64,000 bases of DNA, from NCBI RefSeq assembly GCF_023109105.1, contig NZ_JALDTZ010000010.1:10444-74443 (forward strand). The letters run 5' to 3'. A program made the translations under genes and the position numbers. Under the pieces are notes generated by a model. That model was not told the origin of the DNA and searched no databases. It worked only from the letters and a program-made list of their open reading frames with translations. The DNA comes from Streptococcus mitis. Its GTDB lineage: Bacteria > Bacillota > Bacilli > Lactobacillales > Streptococcaceae. Below, one piece after another: positions 1-8,276 of the stretch (its first letter is position 1; every line of letters starts with the position of its first letter).

Positions 1-82
1 ACTCAATAAAATCTGTATATTTTGTTTTTCGATCCATAGCAATATCAAAGCCATTGCCCAGAATTAGAATAGTATCTGCCAT
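1..82 (-). CDS. AbiH-like abortive-infection protein, N-terminal fragment (cut by window edge)
   Basis: Only the first 27 codons lie in the window; the gene runs off the left edge. The ATG at 82 follows a strong GAGGAG ribosome-binding site. The residues read ILILGNGFDIA near the start and then TKYTDF. This fits the AbiH family, whose N-terminus typically carries a G-N-G-F-D-L/I motif followed by a T-x-Y-x-D-F motif. AbiH proteins were described as phage abortive-infection factors. A TATAAT box on the minus strand at 119-124 could be its -10. It is an accessory gene beside conserved core genes. The family call rests on very few residues. Confidence 0.6.
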   Translation of the reverse strand, partial: MADTILILGNGFDIAMDRKTKYTDFIE

Positions 83-143
83 GATTTTTTCTCCTCTACA
101 TTATGGATAATTACTAAAATTATACCACGAATCAACCAAAAAC

Positions 144-297
144 GAGTCTGGGACAAAAGTCTAACCATAAATATAAAAAGCAAACAAAATAAGTTATCTG
201 ACACTCAGAATTCTGTCTTGTTCGCTTTTTCCCAATCTATCGATTTTAAAAATTTATAATAAAGAATTCCTAAAATCAAAATCTTTTTGTCCCAGCC
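144..297. repeat. Inverted-repeat-bounded element with internal hairpin
   Basis: The outer ends carry an 11-bp perfect inverted repeat, CTGGGACAAAA (148-158) against TTTTGTCCCAG (285-295). Inside, a 13-bp arm AAAAAGCAAACAA (175-187) pairs with 218-230 with one mismatch, and its centre holds the palindrome CAGAATTCTG (206-215). No open reading frame is visible. It looks like a small non-autonomous repeat or a decayed mobile-element end between the divergent AbiH-like and TVP38 genes. The rest of the gap (298-449) shows only AT-rich promoter sequence for the TVP38 gene, with candidate -10 boxes at about 415-432. Confidence 0.5.
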
Positions 298-449
298 GCG
301 TTTAGTTTTATCCAACTACTTCTTCTGCTTTAACTTTTTTTTTCATTCTTGTTCGAACCAGTCAATCGACGCTTACTATCAAACACTCATTCCCCCTTTC
401 TCCTCCAAAATATGGTATAGTAGAATTATACTATCTATGAGGAGCTTAC

Positions 450-1067
450 ATGTCACAGGATAAACAAATGAAAACTGTTTCTCCCCTTCTGCAGCGAGTT
501 ATCAATATCTCATCGATTGTCGGTGGGGTTGGGAGTTTGATTTTCTGTATTTGGGCTTATCAGGCTGGGATTTTACAGTCCAAGGAAACCCTCTCTGCCT
601 TTATCCAGCAGGCAGGTATCTGGGGGCCACCTCTCTTTATCTTTTTACAGATTTTACAGACCGTCGTCCCCATCATTCCTGGAGCCTTGACCTCGGTGGC
701 TGGGGTCTTTATCTACGGCCACATCATCGGGACTATCTACAACTATATCGGCATCGTGATTGGCTGCGCCATTATCTTTTATCTGGTGCGCCTCTATGGG
801 GCTGCTTTTGTCCAGTCTGTCGTCAGCAAGCGCACCTACGACAAGTACATCGGTTGGCTGGATAAGGGCAATCGTTTTGACCGTTTCTTTATCTTTATGA
901 TGATTTGGCCCATTAGTCCAGCTGACTTTCTCTGTATGCTGGCTGCCCTGACCAAGATGAGCTTCAAGCGCTATATGACCATCATCATTCTGACCAAACC
1001 CTTTACTCTCGTGGTTTATACCTACGGTCTGACCTATATTATCGACTTTTTCTGGCAAATGCTTTGA
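450..1067 (+). CDS. TVP38/TMEM64 (VTT/DedA-like) membrane protein
   Basis: The product is a 205-residue integral membrane protein. A GAGGAG site precedes the ATG. Hydrophobic segments lie near residues 18-42, 55-82, 85-112, 150-165 and 175-200. The glycine-rich stretch around AGVFIYGHIIGT and the following GCAIIFYLVRLYG segment match the VTT (SNARE-associated Golgi) domain of TVP38/TMEM64 proteins. Relatives of this superfamily (DedA and others) are implicated in lipid or small-molecule movement across the cytoplasmic membrane, but no substrate can be assigned here. It is a single-gene unit, ending at a terminator shared with scrK. Confidence 0.8.
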   Translation: MSQDKQMKTVSPLLQRVINISSIVGGVGSLIFCIWAYQAGILQSKETLSAFIQQAGIWGPPLFIFLQILQTVVPIIPGALTSVAGVFIYGHIIGTIYNYIGIVIGCAIIFYLVRLYGAAFVQSVVSKRTYDKYIGWLDKGNRFDRFFIFMMIWPISPADFLCMLAALTKMSFKRYMTIIILTKPFTLVVYTYGLTYIIDFFWQML

Positions 1068-1074
1068 CATGTAA

Positions 1075-1104
1075 AAAATCCGTTTGGTTTCCCAAGCGGA
1101 TTTT
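1075..1104. terminator. Bidirectional terminator between the TVP38 gene and scrK
   Basis: A stem of about 12 bp pairs AAATCCGTTTGG with CCAAGCGGATTT (one G-U) around a short loop. It has A-rich and T-rich flanks, so it can end transcription on both strands. Confidence 0.8.
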
Positions 1105-1109
1105 GTGCT

Positions 1110-1997
1110 TTATTTTGAAACTTCTTTTGCAAGGACAAAGTTCCCAAGTGTGGCAGAACCATTCCCTGCGACTGCTGGCGTCACGATGTAATCACGCACA
1201 TCTGGAACTGGTAGGTAACCGTTGAGCAAGGATGTGAATTTCTCACGGACACGATCCAGCATGTGTTGTTGAGCCATGACCCCTCCACCAAAGACAATCA
1301 CGTCTGGTCGGAAAGTCACTGTCGCATTAACCGCAGCTTGAGCGATATAGTAGGCTTGAACATCCCAAACAGGGTTGTTGAGTTCAATATTTTCCCCACG
1401 AACACCTGTACGAGCTTCCAAACTTGGACCAGCTGCATAGCCTTCCAGACATCCCTTATGGAAAGGACAAACACCGTTGAATTCTTTTTCAATATCCATT
1501 GGGTGTCTAGCAACATAATAATGACCCATTTCAGGGTGACCCACACCGCCGATAAACTCACCACGTTGGATAACACCTGCACCGATACCTGTACCGATTG
1601 TGTAGTAAACCAAGTTTTCGATACGGCCACCAGCATTGTTACGGGCAACCACTTCACCATAAGCAGAGCTATTTACGTCTGTAGTGAAGTACATAGGCAC
1701 GTTGAGGGCGCGACGAAGGGCACCAAGCAAGTCAACATTTGCCCAGTTTGGTTTTGGAGTTGTTGTGATAAAGCCATAAGTTTTTGAGTTTTTATCAATA
1801 TCAATCGGACCAAATGAACCAACTGCAAGACCAGCAAGGTTATCGAATTTTGAGAAGAACTCAATGGTTTTATCGATTGTTTCGATTGGAGTTGTTGTTG
1901 GAAATTGTGTTTTTTCTACAACGTTAAAATTTTCATCACCGACAGCACAGACAAATTTTGTACCGCCTGCTTCCAAACTTCCGTATAGTTTTGTCAT
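1110..1997 (-). CDS. scrK: Fructokinase, ROK family
   Basis: This enzyme phosphorylates the fructose released by sucrose-6-phosphate hydrolase, using ATP, to give fructose-6-phosphate. The 295-residue length is normal for ROK sugar kinases. Visible motifs are the N-terminal phosphate-binding EAGGTKF (9-15), the likely catalytic Asp107 in TTDVNSSAYGE, the GTGIGAG loop (135-141), and a zinc-site pattern with H159 and C177-x2-H180-x2-C183. Upstream is an extended -10 box (TGC-TATAAT, 2025-2033), and scrA ends in its own terminator, so scrK probably has its own promoter besides any read-through from scrA. Its position in the sucrose cluster supports the substrate. Confidence 0.93.
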   Translation of the reverse strand: MTKLYGSLEAGGTKFVCAVGDENFNVVEKTQFPTTTPIETIDKTIEFFSKFDNLAGLAVGSFGPIDIDKNSKTYGFITTTPKPNWANVDLLGALRRALNVPMYFTTDVNSSAYGEVVARNNAGGRIENLVYYTIGTGIGAGVIQRGEFIGGVGHPEMGHYYVARHPMDIEKEFNGVCPFHKGCLEGYAAGPSLEARTGVRGENIELNNPVWDVQAYYIAQAAVNATVTFRPDVIVFGGGVMAQQHMLDRVREKFTSLLNGYLPVPDVRDYIVTPAVAGNGSATLGNFVLAKEVSK

Positions 1998-2024
1998 GAT
2001 TAACCTCTTGTATTTATTTTCTTT

Positions 2025-2033
2025 ATTATAGCA
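2025..2033 (-). promoter_or_regulatory. Extended -10 promoter of scrK
   Basis: The minus strand reads TGCTATAAT, a consensus TATAAT with the TG extension. It sits about 27 bp upstream of the scrK ATG, whose RBS is AGAGG. No good -35 box is visible, as expected for an extended -10 promoter. Confidence 0.6.
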
Positions 2034-2096
2034 TATTTCCAGACTGAAAATTGCTCAATATTTTAGATTTTCCTCTGTAAATTTTACCATTCAATC

Positions 2097-2129
2097 AAAA
2101 ACGAACAAACATGACATTTGTTCGTTTTT
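2097..2129. terminator. Terminator after scrA
   Basis: A perfect 13-bp stem pairs AAAAACGAACAAA with TTTGTTCGTTTTT around a 7-nt loop. It starts 9 nt beyond the scrA stop codon and separates scrA from scrK. Confidence 0.88.
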
Positions 2130-2138
2130 ATGAATCTA

Positions 2139-4034
2139 TTAAGCTTTAACTTCAATGACTGCGTCACCCTTAGCAACTGATCCAGAAGCAACTGGATTTA
2201 CTGAAGCAAAGTCTGCAGTGTTTGTCACGATAACCATAGTTGTGTTGTCAAGTCCTGCAGCGGCAATCTTAGCTGAGTCAAATGTTCCAAGAACATCTCC
2301 AGCTTTAACCTTGTCACCTTGAGCAACTTTATGGTTGAATCCTTCACCGTTCATTGAAACAGTGTCGATACCAACGTGGATCAAAATTTCAGCTCCGTTA
2401 GCTGTTCTTAGGCCATAAGCATGTCCTGTTGGGAAGACAATTGTCACTTCAGCATCAGCTGGTGCGTAAACGACATCTTCACTAGGTTTTACAGCGATAC
2501 CTTGTCCCATAGCTCCACTTGAGAAGACTGGATCATTCACATTTGAAAGAGCAACGACATCACCAACGATTGGTGTTTGAATAACACCTTCGCTCGGTGC
2601 AACAACAGCACCAGTTACTGCTTCTTCAGTCAAACGGTCAGTTTCAGCTTCAGAAATTGCTCCTGCAACCTCTTCTACTTCATCTTCATAACCAAACATG
2701 TAAGTAAGAGCAAAACCAAGTACAAATGATACAGCTACCATAAGAAGGTATTGTAGAAGTTGTCCGTTACCAATGTAAAGCATTGTACCAGGGATGATTG
2801 TGATACCATTACCAGTACCAGCAAGTCCAAGGATAGATGCCAATCCACCACCGATTGCACCAGCAATCAATGAAAGGAAAAATGGTTTACGGAAACGCAA
2901 GTTAACCCCGAAGATAGCAGGCTCAGTAATACCTAGGAAGGCAGAAAGAGCAGCTGGGAAAGCAAGTGTTTTAAGTTTAGGATTTTTAGTTTTCACACCA
3001 ACGGCTACTGTCGCAGCACCTTGAGCAGTCATGGCAGCTGTGATGATAGCGTTGAATGGGTTAGCATGGTCAGCAGCAAGCAATTGAACTTCAAGCAAGT
3101 TGAAGATGTGGTGAACACCTGATACGACGATTAATTGGTGAACTCCACCAATCAAGAAACCACCAAGTCCGAATGGCAAGTTAAGAATTGCTTTAGTTCC
3201 AATGAGGATGTAGTTTTCAACAACGTGGAAGACTGGTCCGATAACAAACAATCCAAGAATTGACATTACAAGGAGTGTTACGAACGGTGTTACCAAGAGG
3301 TCAAGTACATCTGGAACAACCTTGCGAACTGCTTTTTCAAACTTAGCTCCGACAACCCCGATAATGAAGGCTGGAAGAACTGAACCTTGCAAACCTACAA
3401 CTGGGATAAATCCGAAGAACTGCATTGCAGTTACTTCACCACCAGACGCAACAGCCCAGGCATTTGGAAGCGAACCAGAAACGAGCATCATACCAAGAAC
3501 GATACCAACGGCTGGGTTACCACCGAATACACGGAAAGTTGACCAAACAACCAAACCTGGCAAGATAATAAAGGCAGTGTCAGTCAAGATCTGAGTATAA
3601 GTTGTCACATCTTCTGGAAGTGTCATTCCAAGAGCAGTCAAGAGACCACGAACACCCATGAAGAGACCAGTTGCTACGATAACTGGAATGATTGGAACGA
3701 AGACGTCACCGAAAGTACGGATGGCACGTTGGAACCAATTTCCTTGTTTAGCAGCTTCTGCTTTCATTTCAGCTTTTGTTGAAGTTGGCAAACCAAGAGC
3801 TACGACTTCATCGTACATCTTGTTTACTGTACCAGTACCAAAGATGATTTGGTATTGACCTGAGTTAAAGAAAGCACCTTGAACTTTTTCCAAGCTCTCG
3901 ATAGCATCTTTGTTAATTTTCGCTTCATCTTTAACCATAACGCGAAGACGAGTCGCACAGTGAGCTACACTATTAACGTTCTCACGTCCACCTAAGGCTT
4001 CGATGACTTTTTTTGCAATTTCTGTATTGGTCAT
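2139..4034 (-). CDS. scrA: Sucrose-specific PTS transporter, EIIBCA
   Basis: This membrane permease of the phosphotransferase system imports sucrose and phosphorylates it to sucrose-6-phosphate. Domain order is EIIB (residues 1-90, phospho-Cys26 in AHCATRLR), EIIC (about 105-455, many membrane spans, with the LGITEPAIFG motif) and EIIA (about 480-631, with the active His in ILIHVGIDT). The start chosen is the ATG at 4034, 10 nt after AAGGAG; a TTG two codons earlier (4040) is too close to the RBS. The gene is divergent from scrB. Its promoter overlaps an operator-like site and its leader carries a CcpA-type cre site, so both sucrose induction and glucose repression are likely. Confidence 0.95.
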   Translation of the reverse strand: MTNTEIAKKVIEALGGRENVNSVAHCATRLRVMVKDEAKINKDAIESLEKVQGAFFNSGQYQIIFGTGTVNKMYDEVVALGLPTSTKAEMKAEAAKQGNWFQRAIRTFGDVFVPIIPVIVATGLFMGVRGLLTALGMTLPEDVTTYTQILTDTAFIILPGLVVWSTFRVFGGNPAVGIVLGMMLVSGSLPNAWAVASGGEVTAMQFFGFIPVVGLQGSVLPAFIIGVVGAKFEKAVRKVVPDVLDLLVTPFVTLLVMSILGLFVIGPVFHVVENYILIGTKAILNLPFGLGGFLIGGVHQLIVVSGVHHIFNLLEVQLLAADHANPFNAIITAAMTAQGAATVAVGVKTKNPKLKTLAFPAALSAFLGITEPAIFGVNLRFRKPFFLSLIAGAIGGGLASILGLAGTGNGITIIPGTMLYIGNGQLLQYLLMVAVSFVLGFALTYMFGYEDEVEEVAGAISEAETDRLTEEAVTGAVVAPSEGVIQTPIVGDVVALSNVNDPVFSSGAMGQGIAVKPSEDVVYAPADAEVTIVFPTGHAYGLRTANGAEILIHVGIDTVSMNGEGFNHKVAQGDKVKAGDVLGTFDSAKIAAAGLDNTTMVIVTNTADFASVNPVASGSVAKGDAVIEVKA

Positions 4035-4070
4035 TTGCAAAAATCTCCTTATAAAAAATTTTGTTCTTGT

Positions 4071-4085
4071 TTGAAAGCGATTTAT
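4071..4085. promoter_or_regulatory. Candidate CcpA cre site in the scrA leader
   Basis: TTGAAAGCGATTTAT matches the Gram-positive cre consensus WTGNAANCGNWNNCW at all fixed positions but one. It lies downstream of the predicted scrA transcription start, where CcpA would block elongation. Confidence 0.55.
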
Positions 4086-4101
4086 TCGCCCTACGAATAT
4101 T

Positions 4102-4135
4102 ATTCTATCACGTTTTAAAAATATGTCAAGCGTTT
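4102..4135 (-). promoter_or_regulatory. scrA promoter with overlapping ScrR-type operator
   Basis: On the minus strand -35 TTGACA (4124-4129) is followed after 16 bp by -10 TAGAAT (4102-4107). The -35 box is embedded in AAACGCTTGACA (4124-4135). The same 12-mer, with one change, recurs in the opposite orientation at 4310-4321 before scrB. This paired, promoter-overlapping layout fits binding by the LacI-family regulator ScrR encoded next to scrB. Confidence 0.65.
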
Positions 4136-4309
4136 TGCAGAAAAAATATTTGTTTCTTAGAGTCAGGTCTTTTGTTTTGATAGATTATGAGAGTTTTATG
4201 AAATTTTTCTTTAAAAAATAGTTTAAAATCTGAGTTAAAAAGGATTTTGTTTCACTTTCTTTCAATTTTCTGTAGATAGATGACTGATTTCCTGCTTTTA
4301 TTTTATGAT

Positions 4310-4378
4310 AAACGTTTGACAGTTTTTTCTCTTTTTTAACATAAAAGGCTTGCATTTTTTATCGAAAACGGTTACTAT
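4310..4378 (+). promoter_or_regulatory. scrB promoter region with ScrR-type operators
   Basis: AAACGTTTGACA (4310-4321) mirrors the scrA operator. Downstream, TTGCAT (4350-4355), a 17-bp spacer and TACTAT (4373-4378) form the best promoter. The spacer contains GAAAACGGTTAC, another LacI-like half-palindrome. A second possible -35 is the TTGACA inside the first operator. The rest of the 375-bp scrA-scrB gap is AT-rich, with nothing else recognised. Confidence 0.6.
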
Positions 4379-4411
4379 TAAAAGTGATAAGATTTTCGGA
4401 GGAATGAATGA

Positions 4412-5866
4412 ATGGAATGGACAACTGAGCGTCGTTACAGACTTTATCAAGATTGGACGCAAGAAGAAATTCAACATATAAAGGAAAATATGGCACAATC
4501 TCCATGGCATACTCATTACCATGTTGAGCCAAAAACAGGACTTCTCAACGACCCAAATGGCTTTTCTTACTTTGATGGCAAGTGGATTGTTTTTTACCAG
4601 AACTTCCCTTTTGGTGCAGCCCACGGCTTAAAATCTTGGGTTCAGCTTGAAAGTGATGATTTGGTTCACTTTAGAGAAACCGGGGTCAAAGTTTTGCCTG
4701 ATACTCCATTAGATAGCCACGGTGCTTACTCTGGTTCTGCCATGCAGTTTGGCGATAACTTGTTCCTATTTTATACAGGAAATGTCCGTGATGAAAACTG
4801 GATCCGTCACCCGTACCAGATTGGAGCTTTGATGGATAAGGATGCCAAGATTACAAAGATTGACAAGATCTTGATTGACCAGCCTGCTGACTCAACTGAC
4901 CACTTCCGTGACCCACAAATTTTTAATTTCAAAGGTCAATACTATGCTATCGTCGGTGGACAGGACTTGGAGAAAAAAGGCTTTGTTCGTCTCTATAAGG
5001 CTTTAGACAACGACTATACAAACTGGCAAGCAGTTGGCGACCTTGACTTTGCTAACGACCGTACTGCCTACATGATGGAATGCCCAAATCTGGTCTTTGT
5101 AGGGGAGCAACCTGTCCTCCTCTACTGTCCACAAGGATTGGATAAGAAAGTTCTAGACTACGATAATATCTATCCAAATATGTATAAGATTGGGGCTTCC
5201 TTTGACCCTGAAAATTCCAAAATGGTAGATGTGTCTCAACTTCAAAACATGGATTATGGTTTCGAAGCCTATGCAACTCAAGCCTTCAACGCTCCTGACG
5301 GACGTGCTCTAGCAGTTAGCTGGCTTGGTTTACCAGATGTTTCTTACCCATCTGACCGTTTTGACCACCAAGGAACCTTCTCTTTGGTCAAAGAACTCAC
5401 TATCAAAGACGGTAAACTCTACCAATACCCAGTCGCAGCTATCAAGGACCTTCGTGCTTCTGAAGAGATGTTCTCAAATCGTGCTCAAACCAAGAACACA
5501 TACGAACTCGAACTCAACTTAGAAGCCAATAGTCAGAGCGAGATTGTCTTACTTGCTGACAAAGAAGGCAAGGGACTTTCCATCAACTTTGACCTTGTAA
5601 ATGGTCAAGTGACAGTGGATCGTAGCCAAGCTGGTGAACAGTATGCCCAAGAATTTGGTACAACTCGTTCTTGCCCAATCGACAATCAGGCCACTACTGC
5701 CACGATTTTCATCGATAACTCTGTCTTTGAAATTTTCATCAACAAAGGAGAAAAAGTATTTTCTGGTCGTGTTTTCCCACATGCAGACCAAAATGGTATC
5801 CTGATCAAATCTGGAAACCCAACTGGAACTTACTATGAATTAGATTATGGTCGCAAAACTAACTGA
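4412..5866 (+). CDS. scrB: Sucrose-6-phosphate hydrolase, glycoside hydrolase family 32
   Basis: This cytoplasmic enzyme splits sucrose-6-phosphate from ScrA into glucose-6-phosphate and fructose. The 484-residue protein has the GH32 catalytic triad motifs: NDPNG (46-50, nucleophile Asp47), FRDP (165-168, transition-state Asp167) and ECPNL (223-227, acid/base Glu223). The five-bladed propeller is followed by a C-terminal beta-sandwich from about residue 340. Several in-frame or nearby ATGs follow the GGAGG site at 4398-4402; the ATG at 4412 is in frame at a normal spacing. The end overlaps scrR by 20 nt, so the two genes are co-transcribed. Confidence 0.95.
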   Translation: MEWTTERRYRLYQDWTQEEIQHIKENMAQSPWHTHYHVEPKTGLLNDPNGFSYFDGKWIVFYQNFPFGAAHGLKSWVQLESDDLVHFRETGVKVLPDTPLDSHGAYSGSAMQFGDNLFLFYTGNVRDENWIRHPYQIGALMDKDAKITKIDKILIDQPADSTDHFRDPQIFNFKGQYYAIVGGQDLEKKGFVRLYKALDNDYTNWQAVGDLDFANDRTAYMMECPNLVFVGEQPVLLYCPQGLDKKVLDYDNIYPNMYKIGASFDPENSKMVDVSQLQNMDYGFEAYATQAFNAPDGRALAVSWLGLPDVSYPSDRFDHQGTFSLVKELTIKDGKLYQYPVAAIKDLRASEEMFSNRAQTKNTYELELNLEANSQSEIVLLADKEGKGLSINFDLVNGQVTVDRSQAGEQYAQEFGTTRSCPIDNQATTATIFIDNSVFEIFINKGEKVFSGRVFPHADQNGILIKSGNPTGTYYELDYGRKTN

Positions 5867-6812
5867 TGTCGCCAAACTTGCAGGCGTCAGCCCTACTACC
5901 GTTTCTCGGGTTATCAATAAAAAAGGTTATCTATCTGAAAAAACCATCCAAAAAGTCAATGAAGCCATGCGGGAATTGGGCTATAAACCCAACAACCTAG
6001 CTCGTAGTCTGCAAGGAAAATCAGCTAAGTTAATCGGTTTGATTTTCCCAAATATTTCCAACGTTTTCTATGCAGAATTGATTGACAAGTTGGAACACCA
6101 ACTCTTCAAGAATGGTTACAAGGTCATCATCTGCAACAGCGAACACGATTCTGAGAAGGAACGCGAATACATCGAAATGTTAGAAGCCAATCAGGTGGAC
6201 GGCATCATTTCTGGCAGTCACAACTTGGGAATTGAAGACTACAATCGTGTAACAGCGCCGATTATTTCCTTTGACCGAAATCTGTCACCAGATATTCCTG
6301 TCGTTTCCTCTGACAACTATGCTGGTGGAGTTCTTGCTGCCCAGACCTTGGTTAAGACAGGCGCCCAGTCTATCATCATGATTACAGGGAATGACAATTC
6401 CAATTCGCCAACTGGACTGCGCCACGCTGGTTTTGCTTCTGTACTCCCCAAAGCTCCTATTATTAATGTTTCCAGTGACTTTTCTCCTGTCAGAAAAGAA
6501 ATGGAAATCAAGAATATCTTGACTCAGCAAAAGCCAGATGCCATTTTTGCTTCGGATGATTTGACAGCTATTCTGGTCATTAAAATCGCTCAAGAACTGG
6601 GAATCTCTGTTCCTGAAGAGCTCAAGGTTATCGGATACGATGGTACCTACTTTATCGAGAATTACTATCCTCATTTGACGACTGTGAAACAACCTATGGA
6701 AGAAATTGCCTGCCTCACTGTTGACCTCCTCTTGCAAAAGATCGAAGGCAAGGAAGTCGCAACAACAGGTTACTTTTTACCAGTTACATTATTGCCTGGA
6801 AAAAGTATTTAA
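5847..6812 (+). CDS. scrR: Sucrose operon repressor, LacI family
   Basis: This 321-residue regulator has an N-terminal helix-turn-helix (residues 5-30, LTDVAKLAGVSPTTVSRVIN) and a LacI hinge ending around NNLARSLQG. A periplasmic-binding-protein-like sugar domain (60-321) follows, with the typical PDAIFASDDLTA segment. It presumably represses scrA, scrB and perhaps scrK until a sucrose-derived sugar phosphate binds. The start codon lies inside scrB and no strong RBS is visible, so translation is probably coupled to scrB. A BOX repeat begins at the stop codon. Confidence 0.93.
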   Translation: MVAKLTDVAKLAGVSPTTVSRVINKKGYLSEKTIQKVNEAMRELGYKPNNLARSLQGKSAKLIGLIFPNISNVFYAELIDKLEHQLFKNGYKVIICNSEHDSEKEREYIEMLEANQVDGIISGSHNLGIEDYNRVTAPIISFDRNLSPDIPVVSSDNYAGGVLAAQTLVKTGAQSIIMITGNDNSNSPTGLRHAGFASVLPKAPIINVSSDFSPVRKEMEIKNILTQQKPDAIFASDDLTAILVIKIAQELGISVPEELKVIGYDGTYFIENYYPHLTTVKQPMEEIACLTVDLLLQKIEGKEVATTGYFLPVTLLPGKSI

Positions 6813-6963
6813 TACTCTTCGAAAATCTCTTCAAACCACGTCAGCGTCGCCTTACCGTAGATATATGTAACTGACTTCGTCAGTCTTATCTACAACCTCA
6901 AAGCAATGCTTTGAGCAACCTACGGCTAGCTTCCTAGTTTGCTTTTTGATTTTCATTGAGTAT
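6812..6963 (+). repeat. BOX element (boxA-boxB-boxC), copy 1
   Basis: It begins with the boxA signature TACTCTTCGAAAATCTCTTC. The middle boxB part contains the small hairpin CTGACTTCGTCAG and the arm pair AAAGCAATGCTTT. It ends with boxC, finishing TTTTCATTGAGTA. The layout and sequence match the mitis-group BOX repeat family. It starts at the scrR stop codon and lies upstream of the mvaA terminator, so it is in a convergent intergenic space. Confidence 0.93.
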
Positions 6964-6972
6964 AAGTACAAG

Positions 6973-7000
6973 AAAACTCAGACTGATTTGTCTGAGTTTT
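6973..7000. terminator. Bidirectional terminator after mvaA
   Basis: AAAACTCAGAC pairs perfectly with GTCTGAGTTTT around a 6-nt loop, with A and T tracts on either side. It serves mvaA (minus) and probably scrBR (plus). Confidence 0.85.
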
Positions 7001-7001
7001 T

Positions 7002-8276
7002 TTATGATCTTAAATTTTCGAGATAGCGCTGGGCTGTCTCTAGGTTAAAAGTTTTATCTGCGATGAGGCGCTCGACTAGAGGAGCTACCTCGGTTTCACT
7101 AGCACCTGCTAGGAGAGCTAAGGATTTGGCCTGCAATTTCATGTGGCCTTGCTGGATTCCTGTACTGACCAGAGCTTTCAGGGCCGCAAAGTTTTGGGCA
7201 AGCCCGGTAGACACGATAATCTGGGCTAATTCTTTGGCAGAAGGATTTCCCAGTAGTTCATGACTGAGAGCTACACGAGGATTGAGGCCGATAGAACCAC
7301 CCTTAGTCGCTACAGGCATGGGCAGAGTCATTTCACCGATCAATTCTTCTCTTTCAAGGTCCAGTGTCCAGCGACTAAGACCTTGGTAGTGTCCATCTCG
7401 ACTGACAAAGGCATGGGCCCCTGCTTCAATGGCACGCCAGTCATTACCAGTGGCAATCAAAATGGCATCAATACCATTAAAAATCCCTTTATTATGAGTA
7501 GCAGCTCGGTAAGGATCAGCCTGCGCAAACTGACTAGCCAAAGCTATTTTCTCCGCAATCTCTCGCCCTTGATCCTTTTGGCGGCTCAAATAGCGAAAGG
7601 CAATGCGACAGCTTGCAGTCACCAGAGAATCGGTCGCGTAGTTGGACAGGATTCCCATGAGACTCTGTCCCTGACTGAGTTCTTCTAAGACTGGTTTCAA
7701 GGCCTCCAGCATGGTGTTGAGCATATTGGCACCCATGGCTTCCTGGGTATCGACATGGAGATAAACGACAAGGAAGTCAGTTTCACCTTTAATCTCTTCT
7801 ACATGCAAATCACGCGCACCGCCTCCACGTTTAACGATAGAAGGATAGGCTTGATTAGCAAGTTCCAAGAGCTCTGCCTTCTTGCTCGCAATCTTCTCTT
7901 GCGCTTGTTCAGGATCAGCAACTTGATAAAGGGCTACCTGTCCAATCATCTGACGCTCATGCACTTGAGCAATAAAGCCACCTGCTCGCTTGATGATTTT
8001 ACTGGCATAGCTGGCCGCAGCAACCACTGATGGTTCTTCTGTCACATAGGGAACGGTGTATTCCTGACCGTTGACAAGAATCTCCGGAACCAGCGAATAA
8101 GGCAGAGAAAAAGTTCCCACTACATTCTCACTCAGCTGGTCTGCGACAGTCACACTCATCTGTTCATCCTGCTCCAGACTCACTTGTCTCTCAGGACTAA
8201 GGAGCGCCTGAGCTTTTAACAGCTCGAGGCGCTCTTGGTATGATTTTTTAGAAAATCCATTCCAACTTATCTTCAT
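7002..8276 (-). CDS. mvaA: Hydroxymethylglutaryl-CoA reductase, class II (degradative type)
   Basis: This 424-residue cytoplasmic enzyme reduces HMG-CoA to mevalonate, the second committed step toward isopentenyl diphosphate. Family signatures are the ENVVGTFSLP segment with the catalytic Glu (about residue 54), NKGIFNGIDA with the catalytic Lys, GNDWRAIEAGAH with the Asp, and GHMKLQ with the His. Length and motifs fit the bacterial class II enzyme. The ATG shares one base with the mvaS stop codon (TAATG), so the two are translationally coupled and form one operon. The kinases of the pathway are not in this window. Confidence 0.95.
   Translation of the reverse strand: MKISWNGFSKKSYQERLELLKAQALLSPERQVSLEQDEQMSVTVADQLSENVVGTFSLPYSLVPEILVNGQEYTVPYVTEEPSVVAAASYASKIIKRAGGFIAQVHERQMIGQVALYQVADPEQAQEKIASKKAELLELANQAYPSIVKRGGGARDLHVEEIKGETDFLVVYLHVDTQEAMGANMLNTMLEALKPVLEELSQGQSLMGILSNYATDSLVTASCRIAFRYLSRQKDQGREIAEKIALASQFAQADPYRAATHNKGIFNGIDAILIATGNDWRAIEAGAHAFVSRDGHYQGLSRWTLDLEREELIGEMTLPMPVATKGGSIGLNPRVALSHELLGNPSAKELAQIIVSTGLAQNFAALKALVSTGIQQGHMKLQAKSLALLAGASETEVAPLVERLIADKTFNLETAQRYLENLRS

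Noticed and set aside
654..1070. 138-codon minus-strand frame opposite the TVP38 gene
   Set aside because: It is an antisense shadow of the coding region with no RBS and an odd amino-acid composition.
4298..4624. 108-codon minus-strand frame across the scrB promoter and start
   Set aside because: It overlaps the regulatory region and the conserved start of scrB and has no RBS or recognised motif.
6812..6963. Repeated BOX copies as a CRISPR array
   Set aside because: The four copies are single, about 150 bp long and 11-19 kb apart; there is no repeat-spacer pattern anywhere in the window.
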